Source of the DNA: Porodaedalea pini
Lineage: Eukaryota > Basidiomycota > Agaricomycetes > Hymenochaetales > Hymenochaetaceae
NCBI GenBank assembly: GCA_002794775.1
Contig: NBAY01000037.1
Span: forward strand, 1-64,000
Length of the DNA: 64,000 nucleotides
Reading direction: 5' to 3'
Shown here: piece by piece, positions 33,717 to 44,877 of the stretch
Layout of the letters: every line of letters begins with the position of its first letter
Numbering within the stretch: position 1 is the stretch's first letter
Position numbers and translations under genes: made by a program
The notes under the pieces: model-generated
Databases searched by the model: none
Seen by the model: the letters and a program-made list of their open reading frames with translations, nothing else
What the model was told of the DNA's origin: nothing

Positions 33717-34699
33717 GACTCCATTATCACAAATTCTTTTGATTATCTTGGCTTTTTTCTAATCTTACATGAGTCTCTATCTGTTCTGTCACCTTAATCG
33801 TTGCATATGTCTCTTGCAGTTTTAACTTGACGTGTTGTGTATGATCCTACTTAGTCTTAACAAAGTCACAACATGTAACACTCTTCCTCTATGATATAAT
33901 AACTTTCTTCATTGCCCTGACTCTGTGCCCTTCCCAGAAGACAATGACCTGGAATCAACCCAATTACGAGCTATGTACCGCCGCATATACTGTCAATGAT
34001 TGAAAAAGGTGGATCTGTGAGTGCGAGCCTGAAGGACCAATAATACTCCGATATTTTGGTAGTCAGGTCGACTGTTGTGTTCATTGAAGACACCCATGAA
34101 GATAGACATACCTAAGCCTGTGCGTTGGTCCACAAAGTAAGGTGGATGCTTGTTATCCTGACAAAAACCGGAGGGACATAGGAGAGCCTGGTCAGTTCAA
34201 TGAGATGCTCGATCAAAATAGTCTTGCTCCAGATGAGCAGACTGGTGAAGTTGAGATCTGTCTTTCTTCATTAGCTCCTCATGGAGGAAAGTCTCTGCCA
34301 CTAAAGCAATAGATTCCGCAAGTTTGTCCACATCCTTGATATCTCGAGAAGCAAGCAGTGAGAGCTTCCAGTTGCGAGGCGCCGTAAGCAGGACCACGAG
34401 CTCCGTCGCAGCTGTTAGATTCTCTGCAAATGACTGAGCATGTATGTTGGCGGCATCATGTAGTGCTCTCCATCGATGTCAATGGACTTGCTCGCATCCC
34501 CGCTGAAGCCTTTACAAGCGTAGATATGACTGTGCTTTCACTGATGTTGATTGCATATTGATAGTGAAGGAACAGTACAGTAAACGGCCTTGAGAGCACC
34601 GAAGATGGCACCAGACGGTTCATAGCTCCGCCGGAGACAGCTTATATCACAAGCCAAAGCTGAAGTTCTTACAGACGCAGCTGAGCAGACAGTTCGAGT

Positions 34700-35600
34700 T
34701 CAAAAAGTCAGGTGAGGACCGAGGCAGCGAGCTTGGGTTCAGCATCCATTAGACCGATACATGAGAAGGCTTCATCAGGAAAAGGAAGGTGAATATATTG
34801 ATAAATGCAACCTAGGTGAGTCCCTTCACACGGAATTGAATGCGAGGTGGTGGTATGAGTACGCTGAGTCTTGCGACATGCTTATCCCAAGCTACGAGCT
34901 TCTTCCCATTTCATATACGACAGCGCCCAGGAAGCTGTACCCTGCGATGAAACCTGGTCCACCAGTGCAGCACGTTTTAATTGCAAAATTAGATGTGCTC
35001 ACCATCTCGTTGAACGATCTGAATGCTGACTGGCCAGCGTGAAAATCTCGTACACAGAAAGGGAATGCTGGACGGTCATCCATGAGAATTCTTGGAAGGC
35101 TGGTGATGATGAGTACCTTGCTGACTCTTGGAGGGACCACGAACAAAAGTGGCTTCGAGCAGCAAGGATTAAGAGAAACGAGTGGATTGTAGCTAGAGGG
35201 AGAGGCATCACGCGTTACGGTAAACTTGCTTAAATGATCACAGAGCTGTGAAAGTTCCGGTCATTGCTGCTTTTCAATCATCGGTAGATCTTAAAGTCAG
35301 AGATGCATGTGAGGGTTATGCTTCAAGGATATCAAATATAGATGGAGTGTCGATGTCGAACAGGACCTGAGAGCAGTTAGGCGACTGGACTTCCAGACTG
35401 AAGGCTGATGCAATCGTCTCAAAGACAGAATCTTTAATGGCACAACTAAAGGAGCTCTGTAAGCATGAAGAAGAAGTGAAACCTGATTGCAACCTTCTTT
35501 CCAAAGAGGTTATACCCTGTCTGATGGACAGGGTCTCCTGGAAGACAGGTGCACTTCTCTGCAGCACAAGATCGTGACGATGCATATGCAAGGTCTAGCT
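34700..35600 (+). pseudogene. unrecognised broken gene
   Basis: Consecutive plus-strand pieces look like one decayed protein: LHQEKEGEYIDKCN, LNARWWYEYAESCDMLIPSY, then after a stop SYTERECWTVIHENSWKAGDD, WLRAARIKRNEWIVARGRGI, and further on SRLKADAIVSKTESLMAQLK and KPDCNLLSKEVIPCLMDR. The composition is protein-like and charged. I cannot name a family. Confidence 0.35.
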
Positions 35601-35979
35601 AGCACATGCAGACTACGAGTTATGCACAGGCGCATCCACCTGGTTTTGTGGCCATGAGGGACAGGGAAATATTGCCGTTACTGCCGAGACACCAATGGTC
35701 TCATCAAATGGTTTGAATGGAGGCAAGGCGCTGTGGATTCCCTTGCCGAAGGATATACTATTATGCTCTCCGAAAAAGGCCCAAATGGGTGACATCATAT
35801 AGAGAGAGGAATGGCAGTGAAGCACGACATCCAGACAGAAGGATGAGAGGTTGTGAAGTACAACATCGTGGAGAGAAAGAGGGACGGGTGCATGTAAGGC
35901 AGTGGAGATGGGCTGCACAGCAGGGAGAGTATGTGTGTGTTGGATGTTCACGCTCAAGTTATTAGAACGAGTACAGAGG

Positions 35980-36790
35980 AGAGACATAAATTGGGGTACC
36001 ATAATGTGTGTATTCCCTGATGCAATATGAACGTCAACACACTTCCTTTCCATGCTTTGAACATGCAGAAGACTTGTCAACAGCATCAGACCAGTTGCAA
36101 AGGCCTGCACCCTTGACGAGGTCAGGCTCGGGTTCGTAAGGACCATCACATACTCGAGATCGAGGTTGTCCTCGCCATCAAAGCCGAATGACTGATTGGT
36201 CTGCTGTGCAATGCAAGCTGCAGAAGATCTTGTTGAGGTTGGGCTGGAGGAATGCGTGCAGCATGAACTTGATGTCGGTGAATGTCTTCTTGTGTGTCGA
36301 CCTGGACTTGTAGTCAATGTTGTACAGTGTCTGCAGACAGATAGGAGTGATAAACTCAATCTGCAAACCCGAGGTTCATGCTCCCATTGACCTCGTGGCT
36401 GTTTGTCTTCAACCCGTTGAAGGTCGATGGACTTCCGAGTTTGACCAGTGATGTGACAACTACGACTATTCTTTGGAGCTGGAAGACACACACTGAAGGC
36501 AGTCATCGGTGCGATGAGCTCAATGTGCAACGTAAGGTGCTCCGGAATGTGGTATGACTCGTATCCAAGGTGTTCCATCCCATCCCCATCCAGAAAGACA
36601 TGATACTCTGCATGCAGCAATCTCCACTTCAGTCTTGCTTGTATTCAGTTCGAGCCAATCACGGCTTGCACTGAGGCGCAGACGCTAACGCAATGCGCCG
36701 CTCGACATTAGCCAGTCCTGTGACGGCGCTGACAGTTTCTTTAGATTGTACAAGGTGGTCGATGATGCATTGTGCTGTCCAGTGTCAACC
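35980..36790 (-). pseudogene. sedolisin (S53, tripeptidyl-peptidase type) fragment
   Basis: The minus strand shows pieces of a secreted serine-carboxyl peptidase. From the activation prodomain: DWLMSSGAL near 36700, then RDWLELNTSKTEVE, AEYHVFLDGDGMEHLGYESY and HIPEHLTLHIELIAPM. From the catalytic domain start: TPICLQTLYNIDYK, STHKKTFTDIKFMLHAFLQ and DLNK-like QPNLNKIF, then QSFGFDGEDNLDLEYVMVLTNP, which contains the Asp corresponding to the family DLDLEY motif. The catalytic SGTSA region is absent. Frameshifts separate the blocks. S53 enzymes are abundant in mushrooms and act in extracellular protein digestion. Confidence 0.68.
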
Positions 36791-36944
36791 ATACTTGGGC
36801 GACTCGGGATGCGTGATGGTGTCAAGCTCAGCCTCGAGCATTCAGCTATGAGAGAGTAGACCAACAATGGCTCCACCAAAGGCCGCTGAGGTCGAGATGA
36901 CACGCTTCAGCTCTTTGTACATTGACCGTGTCACCTACGTTCAC

Positions 36945-37115
36945 TTTGCGTGCAGCGGTTCATACAGCTATCTACATCATCTTCACTATCAGCATCAGCG
37001 CACTCTTCTCTTGAAGATGCAGATCAAGGTCTCCGGATCTGGGCTGTGTGGTGTCATGAAGCAGCTGAAGAACCAGCAGATGGTCATGGCTGGTCACCAT
37101 GAAGGTAGTAGGTAA
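36945..37115 (+). pseudogene. SEC61: SEC61 alpha C-terminal fragment, inverted relative to the rest
   Basis: The plus strand encodes HTAIYIIFTISISALFS, a frame slip, then IKVSGSGLCGVMKQLKNQQM and VMAGHHEGS, matching the penultimate helix and cytosolic loop of the ER translocon channel subunit. All other SEC61 sequence, at 37130-38000, is on the minus strand. A piece of the same gene has therefore been inverted next to it. Confidence 0.8.
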
Positions 37116-37129
37116 TATTACCCATCGCC

Positions 37130-38000
37130 ACCAGTGATAGGAATCTTCCAGAAGTTCACTGAGAAGACGTACAGTAGGATTTTTGGGGAAGCGAGAGGCA
37201 AGAATCTGAGATGATGCAGGCATTAGAAGTAAGGGTGGACTCCAGCATGATGAGCATACCCAATGTACAGAACAATATGACTAGATACAAGCCTCCCTGG
37301 CAACAGATGCGGATACTCCACACGGGGCTGTCAAGACGAGTCACTGATAGTAGATCACCGCACCAAAGACAACTGCAGCTGAGACGAAGTTCATGGCATT
37401 CATGAGACGGTCATGCCAGAATGCCTCGTGCAGCACACGGCCCCTGTCATTCTACGTGAAGAGGGGGCGGACGAACGCGACGACTGCGCCTCAAATTCTG
37501 GTCTACGACTTGAGTTAACAGTAATGGGTGTGAAGGCCTTCCAAACGATGGATTTTTAGATGTTCTTTAGAATGGAAAGCCAAATGCCAGAGTCGAGGCC
37601 GTAACATTTCTGGAGTAGCTCGTCCAGGAGGATGACTATCAGCACGGCTGCAACCAGATGGAGGATAAGATACAGTTAGATGCCGTGGCCAAGGATGGAA
37701 TGGGACCTGTAGAGACCGGTGAGGATCTACATAGTTGTCTTAAGAGGGCGAAGACTACCAGTGCACCACATCAATCCACAAAAATTACATAAAACAGGGG
37801 AAGAAAACTTACGCAAGTTATGCACACCACCAAAGAGAGACCTATCCTCCTTCGAGTGAAAGTCTGTGTCAATGAGGTTGGCCCCAGCATGGAGATCCAA
37901 GATCATTCCAGATGTGACAATTGGATCGATTCCCAGGTACTCAACCATGCCACGGTTTGACACGAGGATGAGACGCAACAAGTAGAGAGGGTTGGAATCA
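37130..38000 (-). pseudogene. SEC61: SEC61 alpha fragment (ER protein translocation channel)
   Basis: On the minus strand, in natural order: LLRLILVSNRGMVEYLG, DPIVTSGMILDLHAGANLID, KEDRSLFGGVHNL, a GTAAG...TAG intron at about 37728-37813, VILLDELLQKCYGLDSGI, KSIVWKAFTPITVN, LHEAFWHDRLMNAMNFVS, then LIMLESTLTSNACI, QILASRFPKNPTVRLL. These correspond to transmembrane segments 2 to 8 of the Sec61/SecY family. Stops (for example after LSILKNI) and frameshifts make it non-functional. The C-terminal piece is found inverted at 36945-37115. Confidence 0.85.
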
Positions 38001-39250
38001 GATCAAAGATTATATAGAGAGGAGATTAGGATTAGGAGCGGACAAGGGGAACAAGGAGGCTGACCGTGGGAAGCATGTGGGTCAATCACATTAAGAAAGG
38101 CAAAGATGCATTCCGGACACATACAGGCACTCTTTGGTCCGTCCATCACGTCCGTTTACAATGTCCGAATCTGCTGTACTCCTGGTCATGTTGCTGAACC
38201 CATCAAGCTGGAAGCAAATGGGGCAAATCTTCCAGCTCTCTTTGCACAACTGCTTTTTCTGCCTGCTTGCGGAGTCAGATATTCATCAGTTGCTTGAGTT
38301 GCTCATGAGCTTGTCTCCCGCCGAGTCTTTTGTCTGTGCTCTCCGGTCCCTTCATGGTGGTCGTTATTGATCAGAGGCTGCCTACGATGGGCTTGTCTGC
38401 CATTTGTTCTGCTTCCTGAACACTGTGATTAACTCCTGCGATTATTGTGGAATCTTTGAGATTCGCGAGATGATCAGTGTTCTCGTTGTGGGTGCCGTCG
38501 TTCCTAATATAAAATTGCACATGTATGACGTCAAGCAGTTCTAAGACGGCCCGTTTGGTGAGCGTGAGTTCGGCTATGGTCACAAGTGCTTTAACAGCGG
38601 AAGGAATAATGCAAGTTAAGCAGCAGCAGACATGTTGCGCGCCCCTGTTGCAAGTACATTTGAGGTGGATGTCACAGAAGTTGTTCTTGGATGGGTCGAA
38701 AGGGTTTGCATGCATATGCGGAGGACTCACGCAGAGAAAAGACTTGGAATATTCACTAAATGCTGTCTCGACATGTGGAGCCACAGCTCAGGTAAGCTGT
38801 CACTTTTCTGTACTCAGCGCAGAGATGCTGATGAACTCGCAGCAAAGCATAATAGGTAAAAATGCTCTCATGGACGATGTTCACTTCCCCGTCTTTGCCT
38901 GAGCATACTCACAGGTCCAACCAGGAAGAAAGAAAAAGACTTATTCTTTGTGTGGTTGAGTCGACATCGTGGTGGTTGAGAGCTAAGTATGAAAGTGAGA
39001 AGCAGAGTCATTGCAACATGCAAACAAGCAGTTGCAAGCTAATTAGGCAATGCAGTCATGATTGACATGGCACGTGCGCTATGGATGCTTGGATTCAAAG
39101 ACACAATCGCATGTGAATGCATGAGGACAAGGCCTGCACTTGGTACAGAACCACTCAAGCATGGGATCCAGCCTAATGGCCTCTGTGTGCTATGCGGAAT
39201 AGATATGGATCAGTGAGATGTGCTGCGAATAATGATTTATTCATACTGAA
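38001..39250. other. unrecognised sequence, possible gene remnants
   Basis: Both strands have medium-length frames. The most protein-like is on the minus strand, 38371-38784 (VKALVTIAELTLTKRAVLELLDVIHVQFYIRNDG in pieces). Near 38190-38330 the minus strand also has a charged RKQAEKAVVQRELEDL. Neither resembles a family I know. On the plus strand, 39063-39220 reads ARALWMLGFKDTIACECM and NGLCVLCGIDMDQ, also unrecognised. Confidence 0.25.
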
Positions 39251-39525
39251 CTCATTGTAACAGTTTCGACTACACAGGCACTGAGGCAGGGCGGAATCTT
39301 CATGGGCAACGATTCAAATGATTTCTTCTGCTTCTGGGACAACCATCCCCCTTGAATAGGCACAAAGGCTGAAGTGAGAGACTGCGGATCCCCTTCCAAA
39401 ATCCCACAAGCCTTTCGCTCATCATAGATCTTGACCAAATGATTGTCCATGCACCAGATGATCCAATTGTTGGAGACTGGATTGAAGAGGGCAGAGCTTG
39501 GTAGGAGAGGCATGCACGTAGGGAG

Positions 39526-39741
39526 GTGAAGAAGATATTAGCCGCTGAAGGGGAAAAGGAGGACGGCAGTGAGGACAGTGAGGATAGTGAAATAAACCTT
39601 AACTGGGAGGCCTTCAAGGATGTCAAGAAGTTCTGTCTCCCTTCTGATACTTTCTGTGCCCCAAGATCTCATTGGAAAGACAAGCAGGTGGAGAAGAGTA
39701 TCCAAAATGACGGCTGTTTATACTACATTGAGCCTTGGTGA
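39526..39741 (+). other. unrecognised acidic frame
   Basis: A 71-codon plus-strand frame (EGEKEDGSEDSEDSEINLNW, FKDVKKFCLPSDTFCAPRSH, SIQNDGCLYYIEPW), possibly an exon. A GTGAGTCTG follows YIEPW at 39739, and a possible continuation occurs after 39790. It may belong to the same unrecognised gene as 39877-40466. Confidence 0.3.
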
Positions 39742-39876
39742 GTCTGTCCTTAATCGTCTGCAACACATATATCCTTAGCTTTCTCATTTAAGCACAAAGA
39801 ACTGCATCAAGCATGGTATGCACTGGGCAAGCAATACGACTTCAATGCATGCAAGATCAAGGTTGCAGAGCATGCA

Positions 39877-40466
39877 ATGAGGCAGTTTGAGGACGAGGAG
39901 TACACAAATGCATATGGCCCTCCTCATGGTCTGTGTGCAATGAATGGCAATGTATTCTATGGTCTTGCAGGCAATGTGACTCCCCAGTTTACAGATCTTA
40001 TGACGAGCCCAGAGAGCTCACTGTGGTTGACTGATGGTCAGAGCAGCTGGGCAGTGATGCATGGTCATTCTAACTCATTACCAGCTACCTACAACCATGG
40101 ATCCTCGCACCCCTCACCTGCTTTTAGCACTGCCAGTGCACTGTCCTCACGATTCACAACTGCGTACGGGAGTTCATCAAGCGCATATCCTGTTCAGAAT
40201 GAATACCAGTCCACTTCATCCTCTTATGCGCAATCCTCTGCAGGCCCACTCTCTGCTCCCAGATGTTTGATCACGCTGCATTGTACCCGCCTTCGCTTGG
40301 TGTCCGAGTCTGTCTGCAGGTGCAGTTGGTCCGGTGCACCGCTACCGCCGCATCACACCGACTATCGCATGCTCGAGTGAGCAGATTCATCGCCCATTGA
40401 CTGCAAACACGCTCAATGTGAGTTGATCCCGCAGTACAGCTCAGCCACTGCGAGGCTCATAGTACT
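39877..40466 (+). pseudogene. unrecognised gene interrupted by the chromodomain gypsy element
   Basis: The plus-strand frame starts MRQFEDEEYTNAYGPPHGLC, contains NGNVFYGLAGNVTPQFTDLM and then a Ser/Tyr-rich low-complexity part. Coding-like sequence resumes after the retroelement at 45296 with PVPYQAQFDYAQQAPSTQTN. The 5-bp duplication TCCAG marks the insertion. I do not know the family. Confidence 0.35.
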
Positions 40467-40470
40467 CCAG

Positions 40471-40883
40471 TGTTAGGTGGGAGTCCGGGAGACGACTCGG
40501 ACTGGGCAGGCCTCAGCTGACTGTTGTCTGGGACGTGCTATACTCGAGCGTAGACTCGGGACACGCTTACTCAGGCTAGGTCGTCGCGGAGGTAAGAGGA
40601 TTAATACAAGTCTAAACTAATACAAGGGGGACGAGTCTCACCTAGGTCGTCGCGGAGGTAAGAGGAAAAGCAGAACAAGGAGTTCGTACGATTCCTGAGA
40701 CCTTATATAGCGACGACCGTGAGACTATATTACCTAACATTACCTAACGAGTGGGAATGGAACAAATGAAGGCAGTGTGGGAATGATTGTGTAAGATGGG
40801 TAAATATAATGAAAAGGACGAATATAATAAAGGAAATGGTAAAAGGGAAAATAAAGGAAATGGTGAAAGTTCAGGTTCTAACA
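40471..40883 (-). repeat. 3' LTR of the chromodomain element (413 bp)
   Basis: Same length as the 5' LTR. Reading the two copies side by side gives five differences, at the 8th base, near positions 45, 116 and 258 of the LTR, and in GGAC(G/A)AATA. Each is a CpG in one copy and TpG or CpA in the other. Confidence 0.95.
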
Positions 40884-40964
40884 TTACCCCCCCTTCAAGG
40901 TTGGGCGTCCCGACCAACCATGATCGCGGTCGTCAGGCTCAGTGTCGACGAAGAGCGGACGGAG

Positions 40965-42950
40965 TCATTGACGAGGGATGTCGAGTTTTCGAGGTGCGCC
41001 GGGATGTTTGAGGTAGAACTCAGCGATCGTCTCCTTCGCGTTCTCGCCGAAGTCCGTCTCAGGCTGCCAAGTAGGTTCATTGTAGCCGACCCACTTGACA
41101 AGGTACTGTAGTTTCCCTCGGTGCAGACGCGAGTCTAGAACCTCTTCAATCTCGTACTCCTCCTCGTTCTCGATGATGTCAGGTGGCGGCGGTGCTGGTT
41201 GTCTTTGGCTCTCGAAGGACGGTTCGACGGCGGGCTTTAGCAGTGCTTCGTTGAAGACCGGGTGGACCTTTTTCCATCGCTTTGGGAGCTTGAGCTTGTA
41301 CGCGCTTGCTCCCACCTTGTCGACGATTTCGAAGGGGCCATACCATTTGTCAGCGAGTTTTTTTGTTGGTGAGTCTGTGCTGATGTTTCGCCCGTCAAGG
41401 AAAACCTTGTCCCCAGCCTTGTACTCAACCGAAATACCTGCTGTCCGGTCGTGATAGCGTTTCATGTCGTCCGCCGCTTTGACCAAGTTGTCCTTCGCAA
41501 CCCGATGAGTCTCCTTTATGTGCTTCGCGAATTCTTCCGCCGACATGTTGGTAGACGAGGTTCGTGTCGTGTCAAAGCTTAAGGGGTGATGTCCTGCGTT
41601 CGCGTAGAAAGGAGACATCTTTGTCACCGAATGCTCGCGGTTATTATACGCGAACTCCGCGAGGGGGAGCCAGTCCTTCCAGTCCGATTGTTGATGGTTT
41701 ACGAAGAGCCTAAGATATTGTTCAAGCTCTTGGTTAACGCGTTCCGTCTGACCATCTGGGCCATTTTCTCGGAGGATCTGGAGTACGCGCCTCGACGTGT
41801 CGATATGCTCCTCAATGGTTTCCGAGAGGATCAGGATGTCGTCGAGGTATACGATGATCAAGTTCGCGTAGATTAGGTCCTTAAAGATGTGGTTGACAAA
41901 GGCCTGGAACATGGCCGGCACATTGCAAAGGCCAAAAAACATGACCATTGGTTCGAAGAGGCCCATGTTCGTGCGAAACGCTGCCTTCCATTCGTCACCC
42001 TCGCGGATCTGGATATTGTAGTACCCCCAGCGAAGGTCAAGCTTAGTGATGTACTTCGCTTTCTTGACCTTGTCGACGAGTTCGTCAATGAGAGGGAGGG
42101 GATACTTGTTCTTGATCGTACCGTCATTGAGCTTACGGTAATCCTGGATCGGGCATAGCGATTTGTCGGCCTTCTTTATGAAGAAGAAGGGTGACGCCAT
42201 GGGTGATATCGACCGTCGAATGCGACCCGACTTCAGATTCTCATCAAGGAAGTCCTTGAGTGACTGCTGCTCAGTTGGCGTGAGCGGGTAGATCTTACAG
42301 TCGCTCGGTTTGAAGTCGGGCTTCAAGTCGATGACATGGTCCCAGGGTCGGTGTTCCGGCAGCTTCTCAAAACCTTTTTCGCTGAAAACGTCGGCGTAGT
42401 CGTTGAGGTATGCGGGCCAGGACGCCTTGTCCATTCGCATCTTACTCACCCTCCTCATCTGCTCCACCTCCTCTTTCACCTTGCCTAGGTCCTCCACCTG
42501 CTTCTTTTCGATCGTACATTCGCTCGGGCAGCGCGTAAAGTCAAGTGTACCCGTCTTCCAGTTGACCTCTGGGTTGTGTCGTCGAAGCCAGTCGTACCCC
42601 AGGAAGATGTTAGACGATGCCAGTGAGGTTACCGCCAGGACGATCCATTCCTTATGGTGACCAATCGTAAGTTCAACGTCGACGTACTCCTCGATCAACC
42701 CGGCTTCGTTGTGTGTGCCGTCGGCATTGAGTACCGCAAGGGGCCGGATATAACGCTTCGTCTCCAGCCCATACCGTTCGACGAATTTCGCGTCAATGCA
42801 CGATCCCGTACATCCCGAATCTATGAGCGCGTGTGCGTCCACCTCCCTCACTTCACCTTCCATGCTGTGTTCGACGTTCAGGAGAAGGTCCAGCTGGCGT
42901 CCGCCAGTTCCTCTCATGAACAGCTGCTCATACCGTTCACTTTCCTTCAC
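40965..42950 (-). pseudogene. chromovirus Pol with in-frame deletion of RNase H and integrase core (661 codons)
   Basis: The frame includes a retropepsin (ALIDSGCTGSCIDAKFVERYG), an RT with SPFFFIKKADKS, DYRKLNDGTIKNKYPLPLI, KLDLRWGYYNIQI, a changed FFGLCNVPAMFQ, and catalytic YLDD near residue 366. After RRVLQILREN at about residue 392 it jumps to DGQTERVNQELEQYLR, the last part of the integrase core, followed by the integrase C-terminal domain (GDKVFLDGRNI, KLADKWYGPFEIV, HPVFNEALLKP). A chromodomain follows (EYEIEEVLDSRLHRGKLQYL, VKWVGYNEPTWQPE). RNase H, the integrase zinc finger and catalytic D residues are gone, so the element depends on a partner. Confidence 0.9.
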
Positions 42951-43081
42951 ACCGGTGGGGACTTTGTACTTGGGAAAACCATCGACGTCGTTCGCATTTA
43001 TGTATTGTACAGATGGTTGGTTATATTTTAACGAGTCCAGAGTCGAAGTCCCTTGTTCTTCTCGGTCAGTCGCCCCGATGG

Positions 43082-43342
43082 CTACACCTGACCACTCGCA
43101 AAACCCTGCGAGTCGACGACCTCTTCGTCATTGTCTTCTTCCTCCACATAGTCCTCCACAGTTGACCTCCGAGTGTCTACAACTTCCTTGAAGGCCGACT
43201 CCTTCATTGCTCCGAGCTCGTCGGCGAGGACACGACGTTCGCCTGGCGCCATCAGTTCCAGCATGCACTGGATGATCGGTTTCGCTTGCGGGCACTTGTC
43301 CTTGAAGTGGCCCAACCCGCCACAGATCCAGCACGCGCGTCG
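43082..43342 (-). pseudogene. chromovirus zinc knuckle and linker after a TGA
   Basis: This lies in the same frame as gag, directly after its TGA: RRACWICGGLGHFKDKC forms a CCHC knuckle, then an acidic tail (EEEDNDEEVVDSQG). The stop sits where CGA is plausible, so it is probably a CpG-to-TpG nonsense change, though stop readthrough cannot be excluded. A further stop at 43082 separates it from Pol. Confidence 0.75.
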
Positions 43343-44155
43343 TCATTGTGCTTCGTTCATTGAGACGTCCATCGGCTGACCAGCGCCTCCGAAGGTGATG
43401 CCGGTCGCGTCGCGTCTATCGACGTGAGGGGCCGCTACCTGACGGCGAGCTGGGGGTGTTTGTTGTGGTAGGCGAGGAGGGGGAAGAAAGGCGCGTCCTC
43501 GTTGGATAGCGCGAATCTGCTGTTCGCCGCGGTCTATTTCGATCGCCTTGTTCTTCCAATCCTCGTATTTCGTTGGGACTGGTGTCGACCTTAGCACTCC
43601 ATGGACCACCTCGATGTTCATTGCTCGCTTGAGGCGATCGCAGATGACGCTGTCGTCTTTCAGCTCGGCACGCTTAATGATCACGTCGAACTTCTGGAAG
43701 AATTCGTCCGCGGTTAGGTCCTTCTGAACCTTATCTCGGAAATCCTTCAGCGCCTTCTCCTTGCGATTTGGGTCGTCGAACGAGGCGTCGAGTCGTTCCT
43801 GGAATCTTTCCCAGCTGTCGGTGAAGGTGACGATTCCTGATGTTGTCGACTCCTCGACGTAGTTCTGCGCCCACGTTGCCGCATTACCACCCTTCAGGTA
43901 GGAGAGAGCTACATAAATCTTACTCTCCGACGTAGGGTATCGACTTGGATTTGCGGATACGAAAAGAAGGACTTCACGTCTGAAGTCAAGGTAATCGTCG
44001 CCGCCAGTGAATTCACGTGGCCGGGCGACGTCGATGTTTGGTACAGCAGCGGTACTAGGGCCCGCTGGGGCGTTTGCGGCTTGGTGAGCAAAGGCGCCCG
44101 CTACGATCGCCGCGATTTGCTCCAACTGTTGTGTGCTGAAGCTTCCCATCGACAT
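43343..44155 (-). pseudogene. chromovirus Gag (270 codons)
   Basis: The frame starts MSMGSFSTQQLEQIAAIVAG and has a Gag core with RPREFTGGDDYLDFRREVLL, SYLKGGNAATWAQNYVEE and DDPNRKEKALKDFRDKVQK. It ends NEAQ-TGA just before the zinc knuckle. It is otherwise uninterrupted, with a start Met 20 nt into a normal N-terminus. Confidence 0.85.
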
Positions 44156-44865
44156 TGTTGTTCTAGGCGTGTCCGTTTGTCGCTCAGGGGGGGTCGGTGG
44201 TGATGAATCTTGTCGCGCTTCTCTATACGGTCCTGGGATCGGTGGGAGAATGGTTGACGTCGAAAGCGATGGCGAAATCAGGGTTGTCTGATCTATCGGT
44301 GCAGGAGCCCACTTTAATCTTCTTCCTCCCTCAAGCGTCGAATACCAGAGTCCTTTCTCTGGACGCCACCAGATAACGTATTCAACGCCTGTTTGAGTAA
44401 CCGTGAACCAGGAGCGGCATTCCTCGTCGTACCAGGAACGAGGCGGGAGAGCACGACGTTGTTCCTCGTCGAGATCTATGTTGACGATGGAGGAGGAACA
44501 GGGATCGGGTGTGCGTTGGTACCGGGGTTACGCCAACGTTGAGCGGGTTCGTCAGCAAAGTTGATGACGAGGCGGTAGGATCCGAGTGAGATCACAAACG
44601 AGATTGTCGTCGAAGTTTGTACTCGTCTGGTTACCCACGTCCACGTCAGGTGCGTGCTCCACCAGAGGCTAATCCGGAGAGCCAGGGTCGGGAAAGGTTG
44701 GTTGGAGTGATTACTTAATACATGAACGTCCGGAAACGTCCGGGCAGGGTTGAGGGTTGTCGTTTAGGGGGTTTACACGTCAGGTCCTTCGAGGGGAGTA
44801 CTCCTCTAGACCGAGTGAGGGCGAGTCGACAGCGACGACGTACGCTGGGGATGAGCCTGGGTGAG

Positions 44866-44876
44866 GTTCTGCTTTT
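44866..44876 (-). promoter_or_regulatory. self-priming site of the chromodomain element (Tf1-like)
   Basis: One base inside the 5' LTR, the coding strand reads AAAAGCAGAAC. The 5' LTR contains the exact complement GTTCTGCTTTT on the coding strand (45083 down to 45073). This begins 33 nt after the first T of TATATAA, where transcription should start. So the first 11 nt of the RNA would pair with this site, as in the yeast element Tf1. No tRNA-type TGG site is present. Confidence 0.75.
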
Positions 44877-44877
44877 A

